Assembly: GCF_001053095.1 (NCBI RefSeq) | Contig: NZ_CGBP01000009.1 | Location: 1 to 64,000, forward strand | From: Yersinia similis | GTDB lineage: Bacteria; Pseudomonadota; Gammaproteobacteria; Enterobacterales; Enterobacteriaceae | Length of the DNA stretch: 64,000 nucleotides | Reading direction: 5' to 3' | Shown here: positions 1-9,761 of the stretch, in pieces | How positions within the stretch are numbered: the first letter of the stretch is position 1 | Layout of the letters: the number at the start of each line of letters is the position of its first letter | The notes under the pieces: model-generated | Seen by the model: only the letters and a program-made list of their open reading frames with translations | Told to the model about the DNA's origin: nothing | Database searches by the model: none | Position numbers and translations under genes: made by a program

Positions 1-52
1 GTTGACCGGTAAGCCGCTTTCTTTTATGAAAAGTGTCGTGGACAGTCATTCC
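1..52 (-). repeat. partial second copy of the rnpB 3' tail
   Basis: Positions 1-16 are identical to 114-129 and positions 34-52 are identical to 135-153, both inside the 3' end of the RNase P RNA gene. A 17-base stretch between the two blocks is unrelated. Downstream repeats carrying the rnpB tail are known in E. coli, so this looks like the Yersinia equivalent. It starts at the window edge, so more copies may lie further left. Confidence 0.8.
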
Positions 53-73
53 CCTCGCGCCCTATCCTGCAAA

Positions 74-94
74 GCAAAAACCCGCCGAAACGGG
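74..94 (-). terminator. rnpB transcription terminator
   Basis: On the minus strand a CCCG/CGGG stem with a short loop is followed by TTTTTGC, just beyond the mature 3' end of rnpB. This is the form of an intrinsic terminator, although the stem is short. Confidence 0.75.
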
Positions 95-107
95 ATTTTG
101 TGGAATG

Positions 108-485
<378 letters not shown>

Positions 486-492
486 GCGGCGG

Positions 493-521
493 ATTATAGG
501 CACATTACTGCTGAATGTCAT
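493..521 (-). promoter_or_regulatory. rnpB promoter
   Basis: The minus strand shows ATGACA (516-521), 17 bases, then a perfect TATAAT (493-498), seven bases before the RNase P RNA 5' end. The -35 element lies inside the last codons of rsmI, so the strong stable-RNA promoter overlaps the 3' end of that gene. Confidence 0.85.
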
Positions 522-1404
522 CCTCTTCTGTTTCTACATCGTTTTGTTGCTGCTCTAAAGCATATTTATAGAGCGCATTCTTTTTGACTCCATGAATTTC
601 CGCGGCTAATGCGGCAGCTTTTTTCAGCGGTAACTCTTTTTGCAGTAAAGCCAGTGTGCGCAGTGCATCAGCCGGTAATGCATCATCGGACTGTACTTTA
701 TGCCCCTCGACAATCAAAACCATCTCACCACGGCGGCGAGTCTCTTCTTCCTTAACCCAAGCCAGCAACTCACCGACTGGCGCACCGTGAATAGACTCCC
801 AGGTCTTGGTCAGCTCTCTCGCCAGTACGACATAGCGTTGTGGGCCAAGTACGGTTACCATATCCTGTAAGCTTTCTAATAAGCGATGCGTTGATTCATA
901 GAAAATCAGTGTTCGAGGTTCCTCAATCAACGCTTGCAGAGTATCCTTACGCCCTTTGGTTTTTGCTGGCAGGAAGCCTTCATAGCAAAAACGATCTGAG
1001 GCAAGGCCTGCGGCAGAAAGTGCGGTAATCGCCGCACAAGCGCCCGGCAAGGGCACTACTCTGATGCCAGCTTCACGGCAACGGCGCACTAAATGGTAGC
1101 CCGGATCGTTAATCAGTGGCGTACCTGCATCGGAAACCAGCGCAATACTCTGGCCTTCTTGCAGTTTAGCCAGCAACTGATCAGCTTTTTGTTGTTCGTT
1201 ATGGTCATGAAGTGCAAACAGGCGGGCGTTGATCGCAAAATGTTGTAACAACAACCCCGTATGGCGTGTATCTTCAGCCGCAATCAAATCAACGCCTTTC
1301 AGTACCTCTAACGCCCGGTGGGTAATGTCCCCTAAATTACCGATTGGGGTAGGTACCACATAAAGCGTAGATGCAGAAATTACTGCTCGATCGTGTTGAT
1401 TCAT
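505..1404 (-). CDS. rsmI: 16S rRNA (cytidine1402-2'-O)-methyltransferase
   Basis: Uses S-adenosylmethionine to methylate the ribose of C1402 in the decoding centre of 16S rRNA. The 299-residue protein has the tetrapyrrole-methylase fold signatures: [11 protein letters not shown] near residue 17, AAEDTRHTG near 43, [13 protein letters not shown] near 90 and FYESTHRL near 168. It aligns with E. coli RsmI throughout, but the tail is about 13 residues longer and acidic. Transcribed away from lpoA, with the starts 62 bp apart. The last codons contain the -35 element of the rnpB promoter. Confidence 0.97.
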   Translation of the reverse strand: MNQHDRAVISASTLYVVPTPIGNLGDITHRALEVLKGVDLIAAEDTRHTGLLLQHFAINARLFALHDHNEQQKADQLLAKLQEGQSIALVSDAGTPLINDPGYHLVRRCREAGIRVVPLPGACAAITALSAAGLASDRFCYEGFLPAKTKGRKDTLQALIEEPRTLIFYESTHRLLESLQDMVTVLGPQRYVVLARELTKTWESIHGAPVGELLAWVKEEETRRRGEMVLIVEGHKVQSDDALPADALRTLALLQKELPLKKAAALAAEIHGVKKNALYKYALEQQQNDVETEEDDIQQ

Positions 1405-1466
1405 TGTTTCATCCGAATTACCGATTTAATATTGAGCATCTTGAAAAAAACATCACTGGATACAGT

Positions 1467-3440
1467 ATGCTTTCCTCAACATTCGTTCGTTCTAAAGCAG
1501 GGTTTGTTCCTGTCGTTCTGGCTGCTCTTATTTTAGCGGCCTGTACAGGCGATGCGCCACAAACGCCGTCCCCCGTAAATATACAGGACGAAGCAAGCGC
1601 TAACTCTGATTATTATCTGCAACAGTTGCAGCAGAGCAGTGATGATAACAAGGCTGACTGGCAATTACTTGCCATTCGTGCCCTATTACGTGAAGCAAAA
1701 ATACCTCAGGCCGCCGAACAACTCAGCACTCTCCCTACCAACCTGAGCGACACACAGCGCCAGGAGCAGCAATTGCTAACTGCTGAACTGTTGATCGCGC
1801 AGAAAAATACGCCAGCGGCGGCTGATGTTCTTGCCAAATTAGAGGCAACCCAGCTCTCAGCTAACCAACAAGTACGCTACTATCAGGCCCAAATCGCCGC
1901 CAATCAGGGTAAAGCCACCCTGCCATTGATTCGTGCATTTATCGCTCAGGAACCGTTACTGACAGATAAAGCCCATCAAGATAATATCGATGGCACTTGG
2001 CAGTCGCTATCCCAACTGACACCACAAGAATTAAATACCATGGTGATCAACGCAGACGAAAATATGCTGCAAGGCTGGCTGGATTTACTGCATGTTTATC
2101 AAGATAACAAGCAAGATCCAGAGCTACTGAAAGCCGGAATTAAAGACTGGCAAACCCGTTATCCCCAAAACCCGGCGGCGAAAAACCTGCCAACTGCATT
2201 AACTCAGGTCAGCAATTTCAGCCAGGCATCCACCGCCAAAATTGCCCTGCTGTTGCCATTAAGTGGCCCGGCACAGGTATTCGCCGATGCCATCCAGCAA
2301 GGTTTTACTGCCGCCCAAAGTGGATCATCGGTAACCACTTCAGCACCAGTAATGCCAAATGTGACGGAAAGCAGCCCAATAGAGGCTGCTGCGGTTGTTT
2401 CAGGAGATACACCGGCCGCTCTTCCGGCCCCTGTGACAACCCCCGTCACCACCAACGCACAGGTAAAAATCTACGATACCAACACTCAACCGCTGGCAGC
2501 ATTATTGGCTCAAGCCCAGCAAGATGGTGCAACACTGGTCGTTGGCCCTCTGCTAAAACCCGAAGTTGAGCAACTCAGTACCACCCCAAGCACATTGAAT
2601 ATTCTGGCGTTGAACCAACCAGAAGCCAGCAATAACAGCCCAAACATCTGTTACTTTGCCCTATCACCAGAAGATGAAGCACGTGATGCTGCGCATCACC
2701 TATGGGAACAGCAAAAAAGATTGCCACTGCTGCTAGTGCCTCGTGGTGCCCTTGGTGAACGTATTGCTAAAGCATTCGCTGACGAATGGCAAAAACAAGG
2801 TGGGCAAACGGTATTACAACAGAATTTCGGTTCAACTACTGAGTTGAAGCAATCTATCAACAGTGGTGCAGGTATTCGCCTGACCGGTACCCCCGTTAGC
2901 GTTTCTAATGTAGCCGCCGCCCCGGCCTCCGTCACTATTGCTGGCCTGACCATTCCAGCACCGCCAATCGATGCACCGGTAGTGTCAACGTCTTCGAGCG
3001 GTAACATTGATGCGGTCTATATCATTGCGACTCCATCTGAGTTAACCCTGATTAAGCCAATGATCGATATGGCAACCAGTTCACGTAGTAAGCCTGCGCT
3101 GTTTGCCAGTTCACGTAGCTACCAGGCAGGTGCTGGCCCAGATTACCGTCTGGAAATGGAAGGCATACAGTTTAGTGATATTCCGTTGATGGCCGGCTCT
3201 AACCCCGCGTTGCTGCAACAAGCATCGGCTAAATATGCTAACGATTATTCTCTGGTGCGCTTATACGCCATGGGGATTGATGCCTGGGCATTGGCAAATC
3301 ATTTTTCTGAAATGCGCCAAATCCCTGGCTTCCAGGTCAAAGGGGCCACCGGTGATTTAACTGCATCATCAGATTGTGTTATCACCCGTAAGCTACCGTG
3401 GTTACAATATCGTCAGGGAATGGTGGTACCACTCGCATAA
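1467..3440 (+). CDS. lpoA: outer-membrane lipoprotein activator of PBP1a
   Basis: LpoA sits in the outer membrane and reaches across the periplasm to stimulate the peptidoglycan synthase PBP1a. The 657-residue product starts with a lipoprotein signal ending in the lipobox LILAAC, so Cys is lipidated after cleavage. An N-terminal TPR-like helical half (about residues 40-240) is followed by a periplasmic-binding-protein-like half beginning at [11 protein letters not shown]. Alanine/proline-rich inserts lie around residues 290-340 and 480-520. The frame stays open for 32 codons upstream, but only this ATG places the signal peptide correctly. The family is essential in some relatives that lack LpoB. 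Confidence 0.95.
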   Translation: MLSSTFVRSKAGFVPVVLAALILAACTGDAPQTPSPVNIQDEASANSDYYLQQLQQSSDDNKADWQLLAIRALLREAKIPQAAEQLSTLPTNLSDTQRQEQQLLTAELLIAQKNTPAAADVLAKLEATQLSANQQVRYYQAQIAANQGKATLPLIRAFIAQEPLLTDKAHQDNIDGTWQSLSQLTPQELNTMVINADENMLQGWLDLLHVYQDNKQDPELLKAGIKDWQTRYPQNPAAKNLPTALTQVSNFSQASTAKIALLLPLSGPAQVFADAIQQGFTAAQSGSSVTTSAPVMPNVTESSPIEAAAVVSGDTPAALPAPVTTPVTTNAQVKIYDTNTQPLAALLAQAQQDGATLVVGPLLKPEVEQLSTTPSTLNILALNQPEASNNSPNICYFALSPEDEARDAAHHLWEQQKRLPLLLVPRGALGERIAKAFADEWQKQGGQTVLQQNFGSTTELKQSINSGAGIRLTGTPVSVSNVAAAPASVTIAGLTIPAPPIDAPVVSTSSSGNIDAVYIIATPSELTLIKPMIDMATSSRSKPALFASSRSYQAGAGPDYRLEMEGIQFSDIPLMAGSNPALLQQASAKYANDYSLVRLYAMGIDAWALANHFSEMRQIPGFQVKGATGDLTASSDCVITRKLPWLQYRQGMVVPLA

Positions 3441-3461
3441 TTCAGTCACATTTTTCTCATA

Positions 3462-3506
3462 TGTTGTAGAGAATGGTGTTGTAGAAAATAATATTGTAGA
3501 AAATAC
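3462..3506 (+). repeat. tandem repeat, 3 x 15 bp
   Basis: Three consecutive 15-base units (TGTTGTAGAGAATGG, TGTTGTAGAAAATAA, TATTGTAGAAAATAC) begin 21 bases after the lpoA stop codon. The copies differ by a few bases, so the duplication is not recent. Confidence 0.85.
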
Positions 3507-3538
3507 TGTCGAGTGATTAAAGATTTTAGGGACCATTG

Positions 3539-3892
3539 ATGAGCCAACGGGATACTGGCGCACATTACGAAAACCTGGCTCGTCGCCATCTGGAGCGGGC
3601 GGGTCTCGTTTTTCAAGCGGCCAATGTTGCCTTCCGTGGAGGCGAAATTGACCTTATTATGCGTGACGGGGATATGTGGGTATTTGTTGAGGTTCGCTTC
3701 CGACGCAATGACCTGTTTGGTGGCGCGGCCGCCAGTATCACCCCGCGCAAGCAACAACGGCTACGTCTGGCCGCCGCTGTTTGGCTGGCACAGCGTGGCG
3801 ATAGTTTTGCCACAACATCATGTCGTTTTGATGTATTTGCGATCACCGGTAACCAGTTAGAATGGCTACCCAATGCTTTCAATACGGATTGA
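3539..3892 (+). CDS. yraN: UPF0102 family protein YraN
   Basis: A 117-residue protein of the UPF0102 family, conserved next to rsmI and lpoA in enterobacteria. The core [21 protein letters not shown] (residues about 36-56) has the E-x-D and E-V-x-x-R pattern of a PD-(D/E)XK nuclease-like fold, which is why some authors suggest a nuclease. No function is established. A TTG directly precedes the ATG and could also start. There is no good Shine-Dalgarno sequence, only GGGACC close upstream. Confidence 0.9.
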   Translation: MSQRDTGAHYENLARRHLERAGLVFQAANVAFRGGEIDLIMRDGDMWVFVEVRFRRNDLFGGAAASITPRKQQRLRLAAAVWLAQRGDSFATTSCRFDVFAITGNQLEWLPNAFNTD

Positions 3893-3918
3893 TGTTTATT
3901 CTCCGATTGATACCGAGC

Positions 3919-4132
3919 TATACCCTAAATAATTCGAGTTGCAGGAAGGCGGCAAGGGAGAGACAAATTGGCCTGGAACCCATTTGAACAGCATTTATGC
4001 TGCCCGAAGGGTGAACCTTAGGGATGAGGTTCACTAATCCCGATGAGCTTACTTTAAAGTCAACGACCAGTAAGTGGTTAGGGTTATTGAGCGTAGCCAA
4101 CGCACATGCAGCTTGAAGTATGGCGGGTATAT
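3919..4132 (+). repeat. ERIC element, long variant
   Basis: The ends match the ERIC consensus closely (TATACCCTAAATAATTCGAG at the left, GCAGCTTGAAGTATGGCGGG at the right). About 90 extra bases sit between the left arm and the central ATCCCGATGAGCTTAC core, beginning GACAAATTGG and containing a GAACAGCATTTATGCTGCCC block. The same insert is recognisable in the copies at 29958 and 44175. The element fills most of the yraN-diaA gap. Confidence 0.88.
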
Positions 4133-4159
4133 TAATTTTACTGAATGGGTTAAATCAAC

Positions 4160-4750
4160 GTGCTGGAAAGAATCAAAGGCTGCTTTACTGAAAGTATTCA
4201 AACCCAGATTGCGGCGGCGGAAGCTCTGCCTGATGCTATATCCTGTGCAGCGATGGCGCTGGTCCAGTCATTGCTCAACGGCAATAAAATTCTCTGCTGT
4301 GGTAACGGGACTTCTGCAGCGAATGCGCAGCATTTTGCTGCCAGCATGATAAATCGCTTTGAAACCGAGCGGCCAAGTCTGCCCGCTATCGCTCTGAATG
4401 CTGATAATGTTGTTTTAACGGCGATCACTAACGATCGCTTACATGACGAGGTTTACGCCAAACAAGTACGGGCGCTTGGCCAGGCCGGGGATGTTTTGCT
4501 CGCTATTTCCACTCGTGGCAATAGCCGTGATATTGTTAAAGCGGTCGAAGCAGCAGTTACTCGGGATATGACCATTGTCGCTCTCACCGGTTATGATGGC
4601 GGCGAACTGGCTGGCCTGTTAGGCCAGTTGGATGTCGAAATCCGTATTCCTTCACACCGTGGAGCCAGGGTTCAAGAACTGCACATGCTCACAGTGAATT
4701 GCTTGTGTGACTTAATTGACAACACTCTATTTCCTCATCAGGACGATTAA
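4160..4750 (+). CDS. diaA: DnaA initiator-associating protein
   Basis: DiaA binds DnaA as a tetramer and promotes its ordered assembly on oriC, helping initiate replication on time. The 196-residue protein is a single SIS (sugar isomerase) domain and nearly identical to E. coli DiaA, including [20 protein letters not shown] and the C-terminal [13 protein letters not shown]. The start is GTG; it gives the family's exact length and there is no suitable ATG nearby. An ERIC element separates it from yraN. dolP follows after 10 bases, so those two are probably co-transcribed. Confidence 0.96.
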   Translation: MLERIKGCFTESIQTQIAAAEALPDAISCAAMALVQSLLNGNKILCCGNGTSAANAQHFAASMINRFETERPSLPAIALNADNVVLTAITNDRLHDEVYAKQVRALGQAGDVLLAISTRGNSRDIVKAVEAAVTRDMTIVALTGYDGGELAGLLGQLDVEIRIPSHRGARVQELHMLTVNCLCDLIDNTLFPHQDD

Positions 4751-4760
4751 AGGAGCACCA

Positions 4761-5336
4761 ATGAAGGTTGGTTACATATTTGCCATGCTATTCAGCGCCC
4801 TACTTTTGCAGGGCTGTGTCGGCGCAGTGGTCGTCGGTAGTGCGGCGGTTGCCACAAAAACCGCTACAGATCCACGTACCATCGGTACGCAAGTAGATGA
4901 CGGCACGCTGGAAGCCAGAGTCGTTAATGCCTTGAGCAAAGATCAAGAAATCAAGAGCCAAACACGATTTGTGGTAACGGCTTATCAGGGAAAAGTATTG
5001 CTAACCGGGCAAACCCCATCAGCTGAACTGTCCAACCGCGCTAAGCAGATTGCCTCTGGTGTCGATGGTGCAACGGAAGTGTACAACGAGATGCGTGTGG
5101 GGAAACCGGTTGATCTGAGCACTGCGTCAATGGATACCTGGATCACGACCAAAGTACGTTCACAGTTGCTGACCAGTGATTCGGTTAAATCTTCTAACGT
5201 CAAAGTGACGACTGAAAACGGCGAAGTCTTCTTGCTGGGCCTGGTCACTCAACAAGAAGGGCAATCGGCGGCACAGATCGCCAGCAAGGTCAGCGGCGTT
5301 AAACACGTCACGACGGCCTTCACTATTGTGAAATAA
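4761..5336 (+). CDS. dolP: division-localised outer-membrane lipoprotein
   Basis: DolP (YraP) maintains outer-membrane integrity and concentrates at division sites by binding anionic phospholipid. The 191-residue precursor has a lipobox LLLQGC with Cys about residue 19, then two BON domains (about 46-115 and 123-190, each with the alternating valine-glycine pattern such as GKVLLTGQTPSAE and GEVFLLGLVTQQE). The start chosen follows an AAAGGAGC Shine-Dalgarno sequence. Upstream in-frame codons would spoil the signal peptide. Ten bases after diaA. Confidence 0.96.
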   Translation: MKVGYIFAMLFSALLLQGCVGAVVVGSAAVATKTATDPRTIGTQVDDGTLEARVVNALSKDQEIKSQTRFVVTAYQGKVLLTGQTPSAELSNRAKQIASGVDGATEVYNEMRVGKPVDLSTASMDTWITTKVRSQLLTSDSVKSSNVKVTTENGEVFLLGLVTQQEGQSAAQIASKVSGVKHVTTAFTIVK

Positions 5337-5337
5337 C

Positions 5338-5369
5338 ATAAGTGTTAAATAAGATAAGTGTTAAATAAA
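5338..5369 (+). repeat. tandem repeat, 2 x 16 bp
   Basis: Two copies of ATAAGTGTTAAATAAG/A start two bases after the dolP stop codon. Placement and unit size match other repeats in this window. Confidence 0.8.
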
Positions 5370-5403
5370 ACCTTGTTTTAAAGAATATTAAATAAGATTT
5401 ATC

Positions 5404-5439
5404 ACGGGCTTAGCGCTAAACCGCCAGGCCCGTTTTTTT
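5404..5439 (+). terminator. probable dolP terminator
   Basis: ACGGGC and GCCCGT pair around an 18-base loop and are followed by seven T residues. The loop is long for an intrinsic terminator, but position and T tract fit the end of the lpoA-dolP transcription unit. Confidence 0.65.
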
Positions 5440-5581
5440 ATCTGCCACATCGATACCTAACGTCATTAGTATCTCACAGGCAGCCAACTGGTGGATAAAC
5501 GCCAATGAGCTTGCCCCTGCCCGTAATTTAACCAAGAGCGACAAACTCCGGTAGAAACATCAAAGTCGGAGGGTATCACTA

Positions 5582-6307
5582 TCAATCCAGCCTATTTTCC
5601 TGCAAGAATGCTTTGCCCCCTAACTGGCGCATCTGGCGCAAAATCCATTGCTGGCGGGAAATAACATAACCAGACGGCGCATTAACCTTAAAACGAAGTG
5701 GATTCGGCAGCACTGCCGCTAATAATGCGGCTTCCGAGGCGCTTAATTTGCTGGCGGGCTTGTTGAAAAAATGGCGCGCAGCAGCTTCGACCCCAAAGAT
5801 ACCATTACCAAATTCGGCAATATTCAGATAAACCGTTAGGATACGGCGCTTCGTCCATATCAATTCAATTCCCGCAGTCAATCCGACTTCCAACCCTTTG
5901 CGTACCCAGCTACGGCCATCCCAAAGAAACAAGTTTTTAGCCGTTTGCTGTGATAACGTCGATGCCCCACGGATACGCTTTTGATTTCGCTGATTATGGG
6001 ACAGCGCTGATTCGATGGCACCGACATCAAACCCCCAGTGGTCAGGGAATTTTTGATCCTCTGCAGCCATGACGGCCAACGCCATATAGGGTGAAATTTC
6101 ATCCATTGGTACCCAATCAGAGTGGGCAACATAAGCGAAATCACCGGTCAGCCAGGCACCCAGTTGCCTTTCTATCATGACCATAGAAAACGGGACCGGC
6201 AAAAAAGCAAAAATCAGAATACCGGCCATCCACAGCGCAATAATGCCGATAACACCCCGTTTCCCCCAATACCAAAATCGACTTAATCCCCACCTGACTG
6301 AGGTCAT
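5582..6307 (-). CDS. mtgA: monofunctional peptidoglycan glycosyltransferase
   Basis: Polymerises lipid II into glycan strands at the inner membrane without a transpeptidase domain. The 241-residue protein has one N-terminal membrane segment (about residues 17-36) and a GT51 domain with the family motifs [14 protein letters not shown] (catalytic Glu), [25 protein letters not shown] and [22 protein letters not shown]. It overlaps elbB by four bases (ATGA), so translation is likely coupled. In E. coli mtgA neighbours npr/rapZ; here it faces dolP. Confidence 0.97.
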   Translation of the reverse strand: MTSVRWGLSRFWYWGKRGVIGIIALWMAGILIFAFLPVPFSMVMIERQLGAWLTGDFAYVAHSDWVPMDEISPYMALAVMAAEDQKFPDHWGFDVGAIESALSHNQRNQKRIRGASTLSQQTAKNLFLWDGRSWVRKGLEVGLTAGIELIWTKRRILTVYLNIAEFGNGIFGVEAAARHFFNKPASKLSASEAALLAAVLPNPLRFKVNAPSGYVISRQQWILRQMRQLGGKAFLQENRLD

Positions 6308-6957
6308 TCAGTTAAATCCAAGACTTTCGTGACCAATTTATCAATACCTTTAGCCGCTTCTGAAATGGAGCCAGCCAACATGTAAGCCGGTGTCGTCACC
6401 ACTTTATTTTCCATATCAATGACAACATCATCAACTGGGCAAATAACATGCTCCCCCCCCATAATTTCAATGGCATCAATCGTATCGGGATCGTTACCAA
6501 TTGTCAGTCGAATGGGTTTGCCCAACAGCTTAGGCAGCATCACCGGGGAAATACACATCAATCCAATTGGTTTACCGGACTTATGCATTAATTGAATTAA
6601 CTTATATAAATCGGGTTCAACGGAACATTCGACCCCATTAATGGCAAAGTCGCAGAGGTTTTTTGCTGCCCCAAAACCTCCCGGTACAATAAGCGCATCT
6701 AATACCTCTGGATCAGCAACAGAAAGGGGGGTAATCAGGCCACGGGCAATGCGGGCAGACTCCACTAAAACGTTCCGTTCCTCTGCAACAACCTCACCAG
6801 TAATATGATTAATAACATGAAGTTGAGGTTTGTCTGGCGCGAAAAACAAAACCTCTGCGCCCGCACGATCCAATGCCAGCATTGTTAAGACAGATTCATG
6901 GATTTCAGCGCCATCCAAAACACCACATCCACTGAGCACTACGCCAACTGTTTTCAT
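6304..6957 (-). CDS. elbB: glyoxalase ElbB (DJ-1/PfpI superfamily)
   Basis: A 217-residue class I glutamine-amidotransferase-like (DJ-1/PfpI) protein. E. coli ElbB has weak glyoxalase activity, and mutants affect isoprenoid production. Visible motifs are [18 protein letters not shown] at the N-terminus, [13 protein letters not shown] near residue 90 and [12 protein letters not shown] with the nucleophile-elbow Cys near 138. The start is the ATG after an AGGGAGAAG Shine-Dalgarno sequence; an in-frame codon 11 residues upstream is less likely. First gene of an elbB-mtgA unit. Confidence 0.94.
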   Translation of the reverse strand: MKTVGVVLSGCGVLDGAEIHESVLTMLALDRAGAEVLFFAPDKPQLHVINHITGEVVAEERNVLVESARIARGLITPLSVADPEVLDALIVPGGFGAAKNLCDFAINGVECSVEPDLYKLIQLMHKSGKPIGLMCISPVMLPKLLGKPIRLTIGNDPDTIDAIEIMGGEHVICPVDDVVIDMENKVVTTPAYMLAGSISEAAKGIDKLVTKVLDLTE

Positions 6958-7057
6958 CTCGCTTCTCCCTTGTCTTCCTCTGTCAATCACTTAACCCGTT
7001 CTAGTAACAAAGACCAATCTCTATCACAAATTTTAATGAATCTTGTAACAAGAGCGC

Positions 7058-7087
7058 TTACATTTGCTATGTTGTTGCTTGTATGAT
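7058..7087 (+). promoter_or_regulatory. arcZ promoter (candidate)
   Basis: TTACAT (7058-7063), an 18-base spacer and TATGAT (7082-7087) lie a few bases before the expected ArcZ 5' end. In E. coli ArcA-P represses arcZ. No ArcA site was assigned here. Confidence 0.5.
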
Positions 7088-7092
7088 GTATA

Positions 7093-7195
7093 GAAGAATC
7101 CTGACAACCTGCGAATTCACTCGAAATCGAAATAATACGCAGGTTAACGTTTTCCCTGGTGTTGGCGCAGTACTCGGTCGGGGTTATTTTTTTTC
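7093..7195 (+). ncRNA. arcZ: Hfq-dependent small RNA ArcZ
   Basis: In E. coli ArcZ lies between elbB and arcB on the strand opposite both, as here. Its conserved seed region TTTCCCTGGTGTTGGCGCAG is present unchanged at 7151-7170. Processed ArcZ activates rpoS translation and acts on arcB mRNA and other targets. The 5' part has diverged and includes an AACCTGCG/CGCAGGTT inverted repeat (7107-7144). The 3' end is a short stem followed by eight T residues and overlaps the last codons of arcB on the opposite strand. The 5' end is estimated. Confidence 0.88.
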
Positions 7196-9520
7196 AACTT
7201 CCGCTGCCCACTCACGCAACACCTGAACATCATTACGCCATTCTAATTTTAACTCATCGACCCAGTCCTGCACGTTATCCCACCATGCTGGCAATGTCGG
7301 TGTCTGAATCTGTTGGGCCAGTTGCTGTATGTGGCGTAAACCAACAGAACCTGCCGCCCCTTTAATTTTGTGTGCTTCTTCCGTGATCCCCTTTTGGTCC
7401 CGCGCTGTCATATTTGAATCCAGCACCGCCAAATAACCTGGCATCATCTGTTCAAACATCTCCAGACTTTGATGAATCAACTGTGGGCCAACTAAATCGA
7501 TGTATTGTTCCAGCATGGTGGTATCAAGTAACGATTCATGGGTTTGCATCACTTTATGCTCCTGTTTTTGTACCGCGGAAGAGGGCTTACTATCCCAAAA
7601 TTGCTTAATCATGGCCGTCAGTGCAGGGACTGACAGTGGCTTACTCAGCACGTCGTCCATGCCGGCGTCTAAATATTCTTTCTTATCTTTAAGAACGTTA
7701 GCGGTTAATGCGACCAACGGGGGCAATGACTGCTTGCCATATTCAGCCCGAATTTGCCGGGCGATATCCAGCCCGCTCATATCAGGCAACTGAATATCTA
7801 ATAAAACCAAATCAAAATCGTCTGGGTTAAACATGGCTAATGCATCGTGACCATTCATCGCCACTTCAACACTGTTCCCCAATTTTTCCAGAACTGAACG
7901 CGCAACAATGACGTTCAGCTCGATGTCTTCCACCAGCAGTACATGAAGAGCAGGTAATGGTATATTGTCGCCTGACGGCGCGTTGGAGGCTTCCTGTACC
8001 GCAGGTGCCTTAATGGTTAAGGTGAAGCAAGAACCCGCCCCCTGCGTACTTTTCACCGTAATATCACCGCCCATACTCTGTGCCAGCCGTTTAGAGACAG
8101 CGAGGCCGATACCGGTGCCTGTGGCCGGGCGGCCACCATTACGATCTTTCACCTGATAATACATGGCGAAAATTTTATCCTGTTCGTCTTCCGGTATCCC
8201 CATGCCTGAATCTTCTACTTCAAAAATTAGGCGGTCATTACCCTCCCGCCGTACCCGCACCACAATTTTGCCTTGCTGGGTGAATTTCACCGCATTACCA
8301 ATCAGGTTCCACAGGATTTGGCGCAGCCGGGTCCCATCGGCAATCACTTTCTCCGGTAATGGCAACTGCGGTTCCATAATGAATTTCAATCCTTTTGGCT
8401 GCACCAGTAAACCGGAGAGGTTTTCCAGATCGGCCATGAACCCAGTAAAATCAACTGGTTGATTATCGAGCTGTACTTTTCGCCGCTCCAGTTTATCCAT
8501 CTCAATGATATCGTTGAAAATATTCCCAAGAGTGATAGCACTGACATGAATGGTTTTTAGGTATTTCAGTTGTTCGGCATCTAATTCGGTATCTAATAAG
8601 ATGCGACTGAGGCCAACGATGCCATTAAGCGGCGTACGTAGCTCGTGGCTGATTGTTGAGATAAATGTCGTCTTATCCCTACTGGCATTCTCCAGCGCAT
8701 CCTGGTAGCGCTTACGCTCGGTTATATCGCGCCCAAAGCCCATTAGCCCATGTCTTTTACCGACACGGTCATAAAAAGGCACTTTACGCAGTTCAAAACA
8801 GGCTTTACGGCCATCAGGGTAAACCAGCCACTGTTCGTAGGTAAGAGAGACGTTATGGCGGAAAACTTTCTCATCTGTCTCCATCACTTTCTCGGCGATA
8901 TCCGGTGCATAAACATCTTTTGGGGTCAATCCGACCAGTTGCTTCTCACTTTTACCCGTCAACAATTCCATTGCGCGGTTGCAACCAGAAAACTCATTAT
9001 CTTCGTTACGGTAATAAACCAAATCTGGCGAGGCATCGAGAAAAGAACGTAATAAGGCCGATTGCTGCCCCAGCTCAATCTGCGCCTGCTCGCGGTGGCC
9101 CATCTCTTCTTTCAGTTTATCGACCACTTGCAGATGCGCTTTCTCTGCTTTTTCGCGTTCAACAATCTCTTGATTCAGTTGCGTAATATTTTCTGTCAGT
9201 TGCTTGTTCAGCTCCAGATCGCGATGACGCATCACTTCGAGCTTATCAACCAACCGAGACAGACGCTGGCGCGACTCTTCCAGTTGCTCAACCACAACCG
9301 ACAGGAAATACACGGCCCAAGGAGTTATCAGCAAACCAAAGAAAATGGAGCGCACCAGATCGAGAGTTTCAACAGAGCCGCGCAATACGAAGGTGACGGC
9401 CATTTGAACAACCATCGCCAATAACACCAATACCGATGCCAGTAGCAGCGAAAAGCGCACCAGCCCTAATTTAACCATTAAATCAACATAGTACTGGGCT
9501 AATACCCTGATTTGCTTCAT
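7184..9520 (-). CDS. arcB: anoxic redox sensor kinase
   Basis: Tripartite hybrid kinase of the ArcBA system. It senses quinone redox state and phosphorylates ArcA to repress aerobic metabolism. At 778 residues it matches E. coli ArcB. Order: two membrane segments (about 23-46 and 57-77), a coiled coil (about 80-150), a PAS domain (about 155-270) with the two redox-active cysteines at 180 and 241, a kinase core with SHELRTPLNG (His292), N and G boxes, a receiver domain with LVLLDIQLPDMSG (Asp near 576) and a C-terminal HPt domain with EEAHKIKGAAGSVG (His near 717). Transcribed alone; its 3' end overlaps arcZ on the other strand. Confidence 0.98.
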   Translation of the reverse strand: MKQIRVLAQYYVDLMVKLGLVRFSLLLASVLVLLAMVVQMAVTFVLRGSVETLDLVRSIFFGLLITPWAVYFLSVVVEQLEESRQRLSRLVDKLEVMRHRDLELNKQLTENITQLNQEIVEREKAEKAHLQVVDKLKEEMGHREQAQIELGQQSALLRSFLDASPDLVYYRNEDNEFSGCNRAMELLTGKSEKQLVGLTPKDVYAPDIAEKVMETDEKVFRHNVSLTYEQWLVYPDGRKACFELRKVPFYDRVGKRHGLMGFGRDITERKRYQDALENASRDKTTFISTISHELRTPLNGIVGLSRILLDTELDAEQLKYLKTIHVSAITLGNIFNDIIEMDKLERRKVQLDNQPVDFTGFMADLENLSGLLVQPKGLKFIMEPQLPLPEKVIADGTRLRQILWNLIGNAVKFTQQGKIVVRVRREGNDRLIFEVEDSGMGIPEDEQDKIFAMYYQVKDRNGGRPATGTGIGLAVSKRLAQSMGGDITVKSTQGAGSCFTLTIKAPAVQEASNAPSGDNIPLPALHVLLVEDIELNVIVARSVLEKLGNSVEVAMNGHDALAMFNPDDFDLVLLDIQLPDMSGLDIARQIRAEYGKQSLPPLVALTANVLKDKKEYLDAGMDDVLSKPLSVPALTAMIKQFWDSKPSSAVQKQEHKVMQTHESLLDTTMLEQYIDLVGPQLIHQSLEMFEQMMPGYLAVLDSNMTARDQKGITEEAHKIKGAAGSVGLRHIQQLAQQIQTPTLPAWWDNVQDWVDELKLEWRNDVQVLREWAAEVEKK

Positions 9521-9721
9521 AGCAACCTCTGTCAGTGCTTATCGGATAAATCATACCGTAAAACCACAAAGAGATAAGCCAGGTTACTCAGAAGTGTGGA
9601 AAAGATTGCAGATCACGTGGGAGATATCGGGGAATAACGCTTTTATGGACCTGAACAGTAAGCAAACGGCAGATAATGCCAGCCGATAGATACCCCACAA
9701 ACTGTAATAATAAATATCTTA

Positions 9722-9761
9722 ACCATGGCGATAAGCATTTTAGCCATAGCAATAAGCATCC
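9722..9761. repeat. tandem duplication, 2 x 20 bp, at the yhcC 3' end
   Basis: ACCATGGCGATAAGCATTTT is repeated imperfectly as AGCCATAGCAATAAGCATCC. The second copy encodes the last residues of YhcC and the first lies beyond its stop codon, so the duplication spans the end of the gene. Confidence 0.7.

Noticed and set aside
1371-1466. Upstream extension of lpoA overlapping the rsmI start region
   Set aside because: It would bury the lipoprotein signal peptide inside the protein.
5441-5581. Another ERIC remnant between dolP and mtgA
   Set aside because: Only a GCCAATGAGCTTGCCCC fragment resembles the core; arms are not recognisable.
9062-9424. Open frame antisense to arcB
   Set aside because: Lies within the arcB coiled-coil and membrane coding region; low-complexity shadow without a ribosome-binding site.
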